From Collinsella aerofaciens (GTDB lineage: Bacteria > Actinomycetota > Coriobacteriia > Coriobacteriales > Coriobacteriaceae), in assembly GCF_015558785.1 (NCBI RefSeq), contig NZ_JADMOP010000001.1:124001-188000 (forward strand): 64,000 bases of DNA, read 5' to 3'. Every line of letters starts with the position of its first letter. The stretch's first letter is position 1. The notes beneath the pieces are model-generated. The model was given only the letters and a program-made list of their open reading frames with translations, was not told the DNA's origin and searched no databases. A program made the translations under genes and the position numbers. Positions 1 to 7,892 of this stretch are shown piece after piece.

Positions 1-18
1 ATCCCCAGCTCTCCGCCA
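1..18 (+). tRNA. 3' end of a tRNA, probably tRNA-Ser (partial at window edge)
   Basis: The first 18 bases fit the end of a class II tRNA: two last T-loop bases (AT), the 3' half of the T stem (CCCCA), a 7-nt acceptor strand (GCTCTCC), discriminator G and an encoded CCA at 16-18. The acceptor strand would pair with a GGAGAGC 5' end, which is typical of tRNA-Ser. A rho-independent terminator follows at 33-58. The body lies outside the window, so amino-acid identity is inferred. Confidence 0.5.
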
Positions 19-32
19 GTACGAATTTGAAG

Positions 33-58
33 AAGGGTCCCATTTGGGGCCCTTTTTT
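33..58 (+). terminator. Rho-independent terminator after the tRNA tail
   Basis: AAGGGTCCC (33-41) pairs with GGGGCCCTT (46-54) around a short loop, and a run of six T follows. It would end the transcript of the partial tRNA. A near copy lies at 223-248. Confidence 0.7.
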
Positions 59-222
59 GTACGGAGAAAGGAGGCTGGGGATTCGAACCCGAGAGGGCAC
101 GGGCGTTAAGCAAACGCGAAAGCGTTTGTAGCCCGTGGGCGAAAAGCCGCCAGGCTTTGAAGCCGGAGGGCATGCGTAGCGTGCCCGGACATCCCCAGCT
201 CTCCGCCAGTTTAACTTTAAAG

Positions 223-248
223 AAGGGTCCCATCGGGGGCCCTTTTTT
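223..248 (+). terminator. Second copy of the tRNA-type terminator
   Basis: AAGGGTCCC pairs with GGGGCCCTT, followed by six T. It is almost identical to the terminator at 33-58 and follows the second tRNA-tail copy. Confidence 0.6.
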
Positions 249-283
249 ATTATCGAGAAAGGGCGCTGGGGATTCGAACCCTC

Positions 284-316
284 AAAAAGGAGGCATCCTT
301 TCGGACGCCTCCTTTC
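284..316 (-). terminator. Terminator of the D,D-carboxypeptidase gene
   Basis: On the minus strand GGAGGC and GCCTCC (307-312 and 289-294) form a stem followed by a T tract (complement of the A run at 284-288). It lies just past the stop codon of the carboxypeptidase gene. Confidence 0.75.
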
Positions 317-339
317 AGTGGACTTATTATTCTTGCGCC

Positions 340-1680
340 CTACATCTCAGGAGCCTTGGCTACGGTCTCGCTCTCTGCCGCAAGTGGGCGGTTGTCGATG
401 CGGCGGCCCAAGCGATCGAGCTTCACGAGCAGCCATTCAATGGGATTCGGCCCCGAGCCTTCTTCGTCGGCAACCAGGTCCATGACGGCGATCTTGGTGC
501 CGTCCTGCTTGAGCGTAACGCTGCCCACCTTGTCGCCCACATGCACCGTGCCCGAAAGATCGTCGTAGCTAACCTTTTCGGTTACCTCGCCGGCAAGGGA
601 AAACACGGTCGCTTGCGCCGTAGGATCGACGAGCGTGGCGTCGATCGTCTTGTCCGTCCAATCCGTCTGGCTAATGCGTGCCATAAGCGGGTTGCCGTTG
701 GCGGTCTTTTCCTGCGTGTTGGCAATCGCGACCGTGACCTTGTGGCCGTAGTACCAATTGGCAAGGGTTGCGGTATCGGTAAAGCGCTGGTCGGTGGTGG
801 TGGAGTTCAAAACGACGGTGTAGATCTCGTCGCCGTCGCGGTTGTAGGCGCTCGTAAAGCAATAGCCCGCGTCGTCGGTGGTGCCGGTCTTGCCGCCGAT
901 GTTGCCATCTTGGCCCAGCAAATAGTTATGCGTGTCCATGGAATGCGAATGGTCGGTGCCGTCGGCGCCCGTGACCTCGATCCAGGAATCCTCGCTCGCT
1001 AAGACCTCGCGGATCGTGTCGTTTTTCATGGCCTCCTGCATCATCAGCGCCACGTCATGTGCGGTTGAGTGCATATCGCCAGCCCACTCATCAAAGTCCA
1101 GACCATGCGGGTTTTCAAAAAGCGTACCGGTACAGCCGAGCTTCTTAGCGCGCTCGTTCATGGCCTTCACAAAGGTGGCCTCGGCGTCTTTGGTCTTAGG
1201 GTCGATCTTCTTGCCCACATATTCGGCGAGCACGATGGCGGCGTCGTTGCCCGAGGGAATCATCAGGCCGCGCAGCGCCTGCTCCACGGTAAGCTTGTCG
1301 CCTTCGAGCAAGCCGGCGGTCGAATTGCCCACTGTGGCTGCGGCGTTGCTCACCGTGACCTTCTCGTCCATCTTGCAATTCTCGACGGTTAGGATTGCGG
1401 TCATGACCTTGGTGATCGAGGCAATTTTGACCTGCTCATCGGCGCCGCGGGCATAGTAGACGGTGCCGTCTTTGCCCATGACGAGGGCATTGGTCGCATC
1501 GATATCGGGCAGGTTTTCGGCCGTGATGCCGCGCGCATCGGCGGTTTTGCCGCAAACATTGTCGGTCGTGAGCACTTGGGCGCCGGCGACGGTGGGCGCG
1601 CCAACGGCAAGGGCGATAGCGCAGACAAAGCCGGCGGCAAGCTGGGCTGAGCGCTTTGCAAAAGAGGTGAGGGACTTCAC
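340..1680 (-). CDS. dacA: Serine-type D-Ala-D-Ala carboxypeptidase (PBP5/DacA family)
   Basis: This enzyme trims the terminal D-Ala from peptidoglycan pentapeptides outside the membrane. All three penicillin-binding motifs are visible: SxxK in SITKVMTAI, SxN in PSGNDAA and KTG in GGKTGTTDDAG. A hydrophobic leader (AAGFVCAIALAVGAPTVAGA) looks like a signal peptide. I chose the GTG at 1680 because it places a short basic segment directly before the leader and a TATACT -10-like box lies just upstream. An in-frame ATG at 1749 or the codon at 1791 would add a long non-signal extension. A PBP5-like C-terminal domain follows the catalytic domain. It diverges from a VanR/VanS-like pair, which suggests coordinated control of cell-wall D-Ala termini. 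That link is inference. Confidence 0.85.
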   Translation of the reverse strand: MKSLTSFAKRSAQLAAGFVCAIALAVGAPTVAGAQVLTTDNVCGKTADARGITAENLPDIDATNALVMGKDGTVYYARGADEQVKIASITKVMTAILTVENCKMDEKVTVSNAAATVGNSTAGLLEGDKLTVEQALRGLMIPSGNDAAIVLAEYVGKKIDPKTKDAEATFVKAMNERAKKLGCTGTLFENPHGLDFDEWAGDMHSTAHDVALMMQEAMKNDTIREVLASEDSWIEVTGADGTDHSHSMDTHNYLLGQDGNIGGKTGTTDDAGYCFTSAYNRDGDEIYTVVLNSTTTDQRFTDTATLANWYYGHKVTVAIANTQEKTANGNPLMARISQTDWTDKTIDATLVDPTAQATVFSLAGEVTEKVSYDDLSGTVHVGDKVGSVTLKQDGTKIAVMDLVADEEGSGPNPIEWLLVKLDRLGRRIDNRPLAAESETVAKAPEM

Positions 1681-1877
1681 GGATTTCGCTTTCGACGGGA
1701 TGGTCTCTTCTGGAACTAGAGTATATCGTTTGCCGGCGTCGGCGATCATCGCGTGCGCGCTTGGCCCACATCCGCACCCGAACGGGCACAAGGGTGCTTA
1801 AGGCCGACTTAATCACCCACGCTTGTTGTGTGTGGCGTGCGTCGCCTCGGGCATAATGGAGCGCGAGAGGAGCACGC

Positions 1878-2573
1878 ATGAACGAGCACATTTTGGTAGT
1901 TGATGACGAGAAGGCCATCGCCGACTTGGTTGGCATCTACCTTACAAAAGAGGGCTTTGATGTCCAGATTGCCTATAGCGGGGCCGATGCTGCCAAGGCG
2001 ATTTTGGAGCAGGAGTTCGATCTGGCGCTGCTTGATGTCATGCTGCCCGATATCGATGGGTTTGAGCTGCTGCGTACGATCCGTTCCAGCCATACCTATC
2101 CCGTGATCATGCTGACGGCGCGCGATGCCCAGCAAGACAAGATCGGGGGCCTTTCGCTTGGCGCGGACGATTACGTGGTTAAGCCGTTCCGTCCGCTGGA
2201 GCTCATCGCGCGCGTGCACGCTCAGCTTCGCCGCTACACCAGCTACGGTAGCCGTGCACATGCGGCCGAGTCGCCGACCATTCAGCTCGACGGCTTGGAG
2301 ATCAACCGCGATGCTCGTTCCGTGACAGTGGACGGTTCACCGGTTCGCCTCACGCCCACCGAGTATTCAATCTTGCTGTATCTGGTCGAGCATCGCGGCA
2401 GCGTGGTGGCCGTGGAGGACCTGTTCCGCGCGGTGTGGAACGAGGACTTTATGCCCGGCTCCAACAATACGGTGATGGTGCATATTCGCCACTTGCGCGA
2501 CAAGATCGGCGACGACGCACAAAAGCCGCGCTTTATCAAAAACGTCTGGGGCGTCGGCTACATCATCGAATAA
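1878..2573 (+). CDS. vanR: OmpR-family response regulator, VanR-like
   Basis: A 231-residue two-component response regulator. The receiver domain occupies about residues 1-120, with acidic residues in VVDDE, the phosphoacceptor Asp in LLDVMLPDIDGF and a conserved Lys in VVKPFRP. A winged-helix DNA-binding domain fills the C-terminus (TPTEYSILLYL, ending in VWGVGYIIE). GAGAGGAGC sits 4-5 bases before the ATG. The sequence resembles VanR-type regulators more than PhoB. The sensor kinase follows 26 bases downstream and a D,D-carboxypeptidase diverges upstream. No vanH, vanA or vanX gene is nearby, so glycopeptide resistance cannot be claimed; the symbol marks family likeness only. Confidence 0.82.
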   Translation: MNEHILVVDDEKAIADLVGIYLTKEGFDVQIAYSGADAAKAILEQEFDLALLDVMLPDIDGFELLRTIRSSHTYPVIMLTARDAQQDKIGGLSLGADDYVVKPFRPLELIARVHAQLRRYTSYGSRAHAAESPTIQLDGLEINRDARSVTVDGSPVRLTPTEYSILLYLVEHRGSVVAVEDLFRAVWNEDFMPGSNNTVMVHIRHLRDKIGDDAQKPRFIKNVWGVGYIIE

Positions 2574-2599
2574 CGCTTTTCGCTTGTGAGGATCTTGAT

Positions 2600-3838
2600 A
2601 TGACAAAAGACGATAGACAAGCGTTCGAGGTGCCCGATCGGCTCTTTGAATACGTGAGGTCGGTCGTCGACAACCGCGCGCTTGCAACGGTGCTGCTCTT
2701 TTTGCTGAGCCTGCTGCTGATTGGCATCGACAACATCGTCGGAATCTTGGCGGTGCTGCTTGTCGGCTTTTTGCTGATCGATCGATTTGAGATCGTGTGC
2801 CGCTGCGTGGTGATTGGCGGCGCCGCGTGGGCCATGACGTTGGCGATTGGCGCCATGGCGCTCGGCGGCATCGAAGGGCCGGTGCTGTTCGATGCCGGCT
2901 TTGTATTCAACATGCTTGGCTTTGTGCTGGCGCTTGCCGCGTGCGTGCTGTTCTTGTGTGGCCGCGCCCTGTGCTACCAGGGCTACGAGCAGGGCGAGCA
3001 GCATGCCGATTGTGTGCTGGCTGCTCGTATTCAAGATCGCCTGATCGATCACCCCGACACCTGGGACAACATCGACGGCGACTTCTTGGAGGTCGAGGGC
3101 GCCCTTAACCGCGTGCGTGACCGTGAGCGCAAGGTGCAACAGGCCTTGCGTGACGAATCTCATCGCAAGGACGATCTGGTCACGTACTTGGCACATGACC
3201 TACGCACCCCGCTTGCCAGTGTGGTGGGCTATCTTTCGCTGCTGCAAGAGGCTCCTGAGCTGCCGGTTGAGCAACGTGCGCACTTTACGGGCGTGGCTCT
3301 CGACAAAGCGCACCGGCTCGATGCACTCATCGAAGAGTTCTTCGATATCACGCGCTTTGACTTCCACGATATCGTGCTCACGCGCGGCTATGTTGATCTG
3401 GGGTTGCTGCTGGCTCAGGTGGCTGACGAGTTCTATCCCATCCTCAACGAGCAGCATAAGGAAGCCCAAGTTGATATTCGCGAGGACCTGACGGTGCTCG
3501 TGGATGGCGACAAGATGGCTCGCGTGTTCAACAACATCATGAAAAACGCCGTTGCCTATAGCTATGAGGGCTCGACCATCACGATCGAGGCCAGACGCCG
3601 GGACGGCGGTGGCGTGCGCGTGCGCTTTATCAATCAGGGCGATCCCATCCCTGAGGCAAAGCTCAAGGTGATCTTTGAGAAGTTCTATCGCCTGGATGCG
3701 GCGCGTGCGACCAATCGCGGCGGCGCTGGACTGGGGCTTGCCATCGCCAAGGAGATCGTATGCGCGCACGGCGGTACCGTTGCATGTGAATCGACGCCCG
3801 AACACACGATATTCACCATCGAGCTGCCCGCCGCATAG
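2600..3838 (+). CDS. vanS: Membrane sensor histidine kinase, VanS-like
   Basis: A 412-residue histidine kinase paired with the upstream regulator. Residues about 25-130 hold four hydrophobic helices with only short loops, so there is no sizeable extracellular sensor domain. The dimerisation domain carries the phosphorylated His in YLAHDLRTPLASVVGYL, very like VanS. The ATPase domain has the N box (NNIMKNAVAYS) and G boxes (GGAGLGLAIAKEI). The ATG at 2600 follows GTGAGGATC and gives a proper cytoplasmic N-terminus; a longer in-frame extension overlaps the regulator gene and is unlikely. The ligand is unknown. A membrane-embedded sensor would fit detection of a lipid-linked cell-wall precursor or a bound antibiotic, which is inference. 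Confidence 0.82.
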   Translation: MTKDDRQAFEVPDRLFEYVRSVVDNRALATVLLFLLSLLLIGIDNIVGILAVLLVGFLLIDRFEIVCRCVVIGGAAWAMTLAIGAMALGGIEGPVLFDAGFVFNMLGFVLALAACVLFLCGRALCYQGYEQGEQHADCVLAARIQDRLIDHPDTWDNIDGDFLEVEGALNRVRDRERKVQQALRDESHRKDDLVTYLAHDLRTPLASVVGYLSLLQEAPELPVEQRAHFTGVALDKAHRLDALIEEFFDITRFDFHDIVLTRGYVDLGLLLAQVADEFYPILNEQHKEAQVDIREDLTVLVDGDKMARVFNNIMKNAVAYSYEGSTITIEARRRDGGGVRVRFINQGDPIPEAKLKVIFEKFYRLDAARATNRGGAGLGLAIAKEIVCAHGGTVACESTPEHTIFTIELPAA

Positions 3839-3941
3839 CCAGTGTGCCCTTACAAACACTTGACAATGCGCTCACGTGCATATGAGCCGCGATTCCTACT
3901 ATCGATACTGCTGAATTGATATCGATGTGGAGGTATGCGGT

Positions 3942-4817
3942 ATGACGGCTGCTGCGGCTGTGGAGCCCACGGAGCTTGAAGAACTCATGAAAGCGCAGGC
4001 CGAGGCCGCGCGCGAGCGCGAGGTTGGGGATGCGACTCGCCCCACGGCAGAGGATCTTGCCGCCTCGCCGACGCGCATCGATGTCGAGGGCCTCGACCTG
4101 TTCTATGGCGACCATCATACGCTCAAGGACGTGAATATCAAGATCCGCGACAAGCAGATCACCTCGTTCATCGGGCCTTCGGGCTGCGGAAAGTCCACGT
4201 TGCTGCGCTGCTTTAACCGCATGAACGACGGCATCAAGGATTGCCGCATCGAGGGCAAGATTGCGCTCGATGGTCAAGATATCCTGGGCGACTACGACAT
4301 CTGCCGCTTGCGCCAGCGCGTGGGCATGGTGTTCCAGCGCCCCAACCCGTTTCCAATGAGCATCTACGACAACGTCGCGTATGGTCCGCGCGGCATGGGC
4401 GTGCGCGATCGCGCTGTGCTGGATGAGCTGGTCGAGGATTCCCTTCGTCGCGCTGCGCTATGGGATGAGGTCAAGGACAAGCTCAGTGAGTCGGGCCTGG
4501 GTCTTTCGGGTGGACAGCAGCAGCGCCTGTGCATCGCCCGCGCACTTGCCGTGCAGCCCGACATTCTGCTGATGGACGAGCCGACCTCGGCACTCGACCC
4601 TGTGTCGACGCTGGTGGTGGAGCAGCTGGCCTGCGAGCTCAAAGAGACCTGTACGCTCGTGGTCGTTACGCACAATATGCAGCAGGCGGCGCGTATCTCC
4701 GACTCGGTCGCGTTCTTTTTGCTGGGTGAGTTGGTGGAACACGCGCCCACCGCGCAACTCTTCAAGAATCCGACCGATCCGCGCACGGCGGATTATTTGA
4801 CGGGACGTTTTGGCTGA
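3942..4817 (+). CDS. pstB: Phosphate ABC transporter ATP-binding protein
   Basis: A 291-residue ABC ATPase of the PstB family, the cytoplasmic motor for high-affinity phosphate import. Walker A is GPSGCGKST followed by the PstB-typical [10 protein letters not shown]; the signature is [15 protein letters not shown] and Walker B is [13 protein letters not shown]. The ATG at 3942 follows GGAGG by 8 bases. An in-frame GTG at 3927 overlaps that ribosome site and is less likely. The first 45 residues are an acidic, Ala/Glu-rich extension not typical of the family. PstS, PstC, PstA and PhoU are absent from this window, so the permease partners must lie elsewhere. A PhoB/PhoR-like pair follows 64 bases downstream. 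Confidence 0.92.
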   Translation: MTAAAAVEPTELEELMKAQAEAAREREVGDATRPTAEDLAASPTRIDVEGLDLFYGDHHTLKDVNIKIRDKQITSFIGPSGCGKSTLLRCFNRMNDGIKDCRIEGKIALDGQDILGDYDICRLRQRVGMVFQRPNPFPMSIYDNVAYGPRGMGVRDRAVLDELVEDSLRRAALWDEVKDKLSESGLGLSGGQQQRLCIARALAVQPDILLMDEPTSALDPVSTLVVEQLACELKETCTLVVVTHNMQQAARISDSVAFFLLGELVEHAPTAQLFKNPTDPRTADYLTGRFG

Positions 4818-4881
4818 TACCATCTAGTAAAGGTACCTTTAGGGTTAAGATGCGGTCATGCCGGCCGCAAAGGGGTTCAAC

Positions 4882-5610
4882 ATGATCTATTACGTCGAGG
4901 ACGATGACAACATCAGGGATTTGACGGTCTATGCACTGCGCAAGCAGGGGATCGAGGCCGAAGGCTTTTCGTGCGATGGTGAGTTTAAAGCTGCCGTGGC
5001 GCGACGGGTGCCCGATGCTGTACTGCTCGATATCATGCTGCCCGATACCGATGGCTTGGCGATTATGCGTCGTCTGCGTGCCGATCGCCTGACGGCGACG
5101 GTGCCCATCATGATGCTTACCGCCAAGGATACCGAGCTCGACAAGGTGATGGCGCTCGATGGCGGTGCCGACGATTACCTGACTAAACCCTTCTCGCTCA
5201 TGGAGCTCGCCAGCCGCTGCCGCGCACTGCTGCGTCGCGGCGGCATGGTCAAGCAGGCGAGCGATGTGCTCAGCGTGGGCGACATCGTGCTCTCGCCCAG
5301 CCATCGCGAGGTGACCGTTGCCGGCGAGCCGCTTAAGCTCACCCTGCGCGAGTTCGACCTGCTCGAGTACCTCATGCGCAAGCCCGGCGTGGTCTTTACC
5401 CGCGAGTCGTTGCTGCAGAGCGTGTGGGGCTGGGACTTCGACGGCGGTTCGCGCACCGTTGACGTGCACGTGCAGACGCTTCGCCAAAAACTGGGCGAGC
5501 ATGCCGGCGCCATCGAGACCGTGCGCGGCGTGGGCTACCGCTTGGCCGAGCCTTCTGCCGGTGATGGTGCCGAAGGTGACGACACCGCGGCCACCGCATC
5601 GGAGGAGTAA
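4882..5610 (+). CDS. phoB: OmpR/PhoB-family response regulator
   Basis: A 242-residue response regulator. The receiver domain shows the acidic pocket in VEDDDNIRD, the phosphoacceptor Asp in LLDIMLPDTDG and Lys in LTKPFSL. The winged-helix domain ends with VRGVGYRLAEP, then a short acidic Ala/Thr tail. The ATG at 4882 is preceded by AAGGGG at good spacing. The ATG at 4858 adds eight residues without a clear ribosome site. The partner kinase begins 3 bases after the stop, and PstB lies just upstream. Phosphate control is therefore likely but is inferred from neighbours. Confidence 0.85.
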   Translation: MIYYVEDDDNIRDLTVYALRKQGIEAEGFSCDGEFKAAVARRVPDAVLLDIMLPDTDGLAIMRRLRADRLTATVPIMMLTAKDTELDKVMALDGGADDYLTKPFSLMELASRCRALLRRGGMVKQASDVLSVGDIVLSPSHREVTVAGEPLKLTLREFDLLEYLMRKPGVVFTRESLLQSVWGWDFDGGSRTVDVHVQTLRQKLGEHAGAIETVRGVGYRLAEPSAGDGAEGDDTAATASEE

Positions 5611-5613
5611 CCC

Positions 5614-7038
5614 GTGGTCTTCGCCCCCCAGGGAAAACATACGCTGTCGCACCGCGTTTTTGTGACGATCTTTGTCTGCGCCATGGCGGTTATCGTGGCG
5701 TTTACGGTGCTGGGTGCGTTCTTTGTGCAAAACACCTTGGCGGATGCCACGAGTGCCAATCTGGCGCAGGAAACCGAGCTCATTGCTGCCGCTCTCGACG
5801 AACAGCAGGAGCCCATCCCGTTCTTGCGTAGCCTCGATCGCGAGGACTTGCGCATCACGCTGATTAATAAGGATGGATCGGTTGCCTACGACAACGAGGC
5901 GTCGCCTTCCACACTGCCCAACCATGGCGATCGCCCCGAGGTCATCGAGGCCTTTGAGAGTGGTTTGGGTTCCGCGGAGCGCGCAAGCTCTACGCTCGAC
6001 GAGATTATGCTGTATCGCGCCGTCGCCCTTGATAACGGCCAGGTTGTCCGCTTGGCGCAGGCCCAGCCTGGCGTTACGGCGATTTTGCTGTCGATGGTGG
6101 CGCCGATGCTGCTTATCGCAGCAGCGGGTGCGGTACTCTCGTTTTTTATGGCGCGCCGCGAGTCCCGTGCCATCATCGCGCCGTTGCAAGAGGTGGATTT
6201 GGACCACCCACGCCGTAGCTATGAGCACGCCTATGCCGAGATGGTCCCCATGCTTGAGCGTATCGAGTCGCAGCGCCAGGAACTCAAGCGCCAAATGGCG
6301 GTGCTGGCGGACAACGACCGTATGCGCCGCGAGTTCACGGCGAATATTACCCATGAGCTCAAGACGCCGCTTACGGCGATTTCGGGCTATGCCGAGCTCA
6401 TCGCAAACGGCATGGTCGAGGGCGAGGACGACCTGCGCAACTTTGGCGGTCGCATCTATCGTGAGGCGGGCCGCTTGGCAGCGCTTGTCAACGACATCCT
6501 TACGCTGTCTAACTTGGACGAGGCCGAGCGTGCAACTGAGGGCGAGGCGGTGCCCATTGGGTCCACGGAGCCTATTGAGCTCTCGCGTGCCATCTACGCG
6601 GTTGAGCAGCGTCTTGAACAGGTCGCCCGTCAGGCGAATGTGACGATAAGTCATGAGACCAAGCCTGTGGTCATCGAAGGCGTGTCGCGCTTGATTGACG
6701 AGCTCATCTATAATCTGGCGAGCAACGCCATCCGCTACAATCGACCCGGCGGTGCGGTTACGCTGCAGTGCGGCACCAACGACGAAGGCCATCCGTTCCT
6801 TGCGGTCGCCGACACGGGAATCGGTATCGCGCCTGAAGAACAGGGCAAGGTATTTGAGCGGTTCTATCGCGTGGACAAGAGTAGGTCCAAGGCGCGCGGC
6901 GGAACCGGTCTGGGGCTTGCAATTGTCAAGCATGCGGCCCTGTATCATCACGCCACGCTCGATCTGTCGAGCGAGTTGGGCGTGGGAACCACCATTACGG
7001 TGACGTTTCCCATACGGCAGGACGAGCCATTCGCATAG
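5614..7038 (+). CDS. phoR: PhoR-like sensor histidine kinase
   Basis: A 474-residue sensor kinase starting at a GTG after a strong GGAGGAG. Two membrane helices (about residues 14-37 and 150-173) flank an extracytoplasmic domain of roughly 110 residues. The phospho-acceptor His is in NITHELKTPLTAISGY, the N box in LASNAIRYN and the G boxes in DTGIGI and GGTGLGLAIVKHA. The architecture (two helices, HisKA, HATPase_c) matches PhoR/ResE-type kinases. It is transcribed with the preceding regulator, with only 3 bases between them. A terminator follows at 7064. The sensed signal is inferred to be phosphate-related because of pstB. Confidence 0.85.
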   Translation: MVFAPQGKHTLSHRVFVTIFVCAMAVIVAFTVLGAFFVQNTLADATSANLAQETELIAAALDEQQEPIPFLRSLDREDLRITLINKDGSVAYDNEASPSTLPNHGDRPEVIEAFESGLGSAERASSTLDEIMLYRAVALDNGQVVRLAQAQPGVTAILLSMVAPMLLIAAAGAVLSFFMARRESRAIIAPLQEVDLDHPRRSYEHAYAEMVPMLERIESQRQELKRQMAVLADNDRMRREFTANITHELKTPLTAISGYAELIANGMVEGEDDLRNFGGRIYREAGRLAALVNDILTLSNLDEAERATEGEAVPIGSTEPIELSRAIYAVEQRLEQVARQANVTISHETKPVVIEGVSRLIDELIYNLASNAIRYNRPGGAVTLQCGTNDEGHPFLAVADTGIGIAPEEQGKVFERFYRVDKSRSKARGGTGLGLAIVKHAALYHHATLDLSSELGVGTTITVTFPIRQDEPFA

Positions 7039-7063
7039 CGATACAACATAGATATTGATGCAG

Positions 7064-7110
7064 ACGCCGCATTTGACTTTCGGGTGCGGCGTTGTTGTGC
7101 AATTTTACGA
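7064..7110 (+). terminator. Terminator after the PhoR-like kinase
   Basis: ACGCCGCA (7064-7071) pairs with TGCGGCGT (7085-7092), followed by a T-rich stretch. It separates the phosphate-type operon from the tyrosine-kinase triad. Confidence 0.6.
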
Positions 7111-7157
7111 TTGCTTCCGACATTTTTACAGGAGAGCCTGTTTCTTATGTATAGAGT

Positions 7158-7186
7158 TTGGTCTCGGTAAAAAGATGCGATAACAT
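7158..7186 (+). promoter_or_regulatory. Putative sigma-70 promoter of the tyrosine-kinase triad
   Basis: TTGGTC (7158-7163) and TAACAT (7181-7186) are separated by 17 bases and lie about 48 bases before the first gene of the triad. The match is moderate. Confidence 0.4.
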
Positions 7187-7233
7187 ACGGACAGTTTTGT
7201 CAATCCGAACTGGGGAAATGAAAGGCAAGCTGC

Positions 7234-7890
7234 ATGACCCTTCTCGAACTGTTCCAGCTGCTGAAGAAGCACCTTCAGCTGGTCATCACCCTTCCGGTGG
7301 TCTGCGCGATCGCCATGGGCATCGTGTCCTTCGTTGCGATGGACAACACCTATACCGCGACGACGAGCATGTACATTCTCGCCAAGACCGACGATAGAGG
7401 TCAGATGAGCTACAACGATCTCTCGGCGAGTCAGATGCTTTCCAACGATATCGCCACGCTGCTGGATAGCGATAGCGTTAAGAGCGGCGCAGCCAATGAA
7501 CTGGGCCTCACTGATCTGGATGACTACAAGGTGTCTGTTTCCTCCGAGACCACCACGCGTGTCATTACGCTTTCGGTTACCGGCACCGATGCCAAGGAGA
7601 CGGCTAAGGTCGCAAAGGCCATGGCCAGCTCGGTGAGTACGGTCGCTCAGAACGTCGGCGCTGCCCAGAGCATCAACGTTATCGACGAGGCTAAGACCCC
7701 CGAAGTCCCCAGCGGCCCCAAGCGTATGCTGTACGTTGCTGTCGCGTTCCTCGCGGGCATCTTTATCGCAGTTGCCTATGTCGTTTTGGCAGACATGCTC
7801 AACACCCGCATCCGCGGTGCCGAAGAGGCAGAAGAGCTCCTGGGCATTCCCGTTGTTGGCCGAATTCCGGCTATGAAAGGTGGTAAATAG
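7234..7890 (+). CDS. Wzz/YveK-type chain-length adaptor of a tyrosine kinase
   Basis: A 218-residue membrane protein of the polysaccharide co-polymerase family. One helix lies near residues 19-41 and a second near 163-187, with an extracytoplasmic domain between them. The C-terminus (EELLGIPVVGRIPAMKGGK) is the short cytoplasmic tail that in this family activates the partner BY-kinase. The kinase gene begins 2 bases after the stop. In Gram-positive capsule loci this protein sets polymer length together with the kinase and phosphatase. No glycosyltransferase, flippase or polymerase follows here, so the target polysaccharide must be encoded elsewhere or the triad has another role. Confidence 0.82.
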   Translation: MTLLELFQLLKKHLQLVITLPVVCAIAMGIVSFVAMDNTYTATTSMYILAKTDDRGQMSYNDLSASQMLSNDIATLLDSDSVKSGAANELGLTDLDDYKVSVSSETTTRVITLSVTGTDAKETAKVAKAMASSVSTVAQNVGAAQSINVIDEAKTPEVPSGPKRMLYVAVAFLAGIFIAVAYVVLADMLNTRIRGAEEAEELLGIPVVGRIPAMKGGK

Positions 7891-7892
7891 GC

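Larger units (their letters stand above)
1..281. repeat. Duplicated tRNA-tail/terminator module around a multi-hairpin block
   Basis: A module of about 90 bp occurs at 1-90 and 191-281. Each copy has the tRNA tail ATCCCCAGCTCTCCGCCA, then the terminator, then an inverted tail-like sequence GCTGGGGATTCGAACCC (74-90 and 265-281). Between the copies lie four consecutive hairpins: 98-137 (7+7 bp with a GAAA tetraloop), 138-148, 153-164 and 168-186. GCTGGGGAT at 74-82 can pair with ATCCCCAGC at 191-199 and close the hairpins into a multibranched fold. The second tail lacks a TTCGA T-loop in front of it, so it is not a normal tRNA. Function is unknown. Confidence 0.6.

Noticed and set aside
62-208. 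A tRNA-Sec or complete second tRNA-Ser in the repeat block
   Set aside because: The minus strand has a TTCGAA T-loop and a TCA triplet in a loop, but the anticodon stem and D-arm do not form; the plus-strand tail has no T-loop before it.
157-1002. A 281-codon plus-strand frame overlapping the carboxypeptidase gene
   Set aside because: It runs through the repeat block and two hairpins and is opposite the penicillin-binding motifs of the real gene.
340-3838. A vancomycin-resistance gene cluster
   Set aside because: Only VanR/VanS-like regulators and a PBP5-type carboxypeptidase are present; no VanH dehydrogenase, D-Ala-D-Lac ligase or VanX dipeptidase is found.
4762-6951. A 729-codon open frame on the minus strand opposite the PhoB/PhoR-like genes
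   Set aside because: It is the antisense shadow of clearly recognisable two-component genes in high-GC DNA; it has no family motifs, is rich in Arg and His, and spans two real genes.
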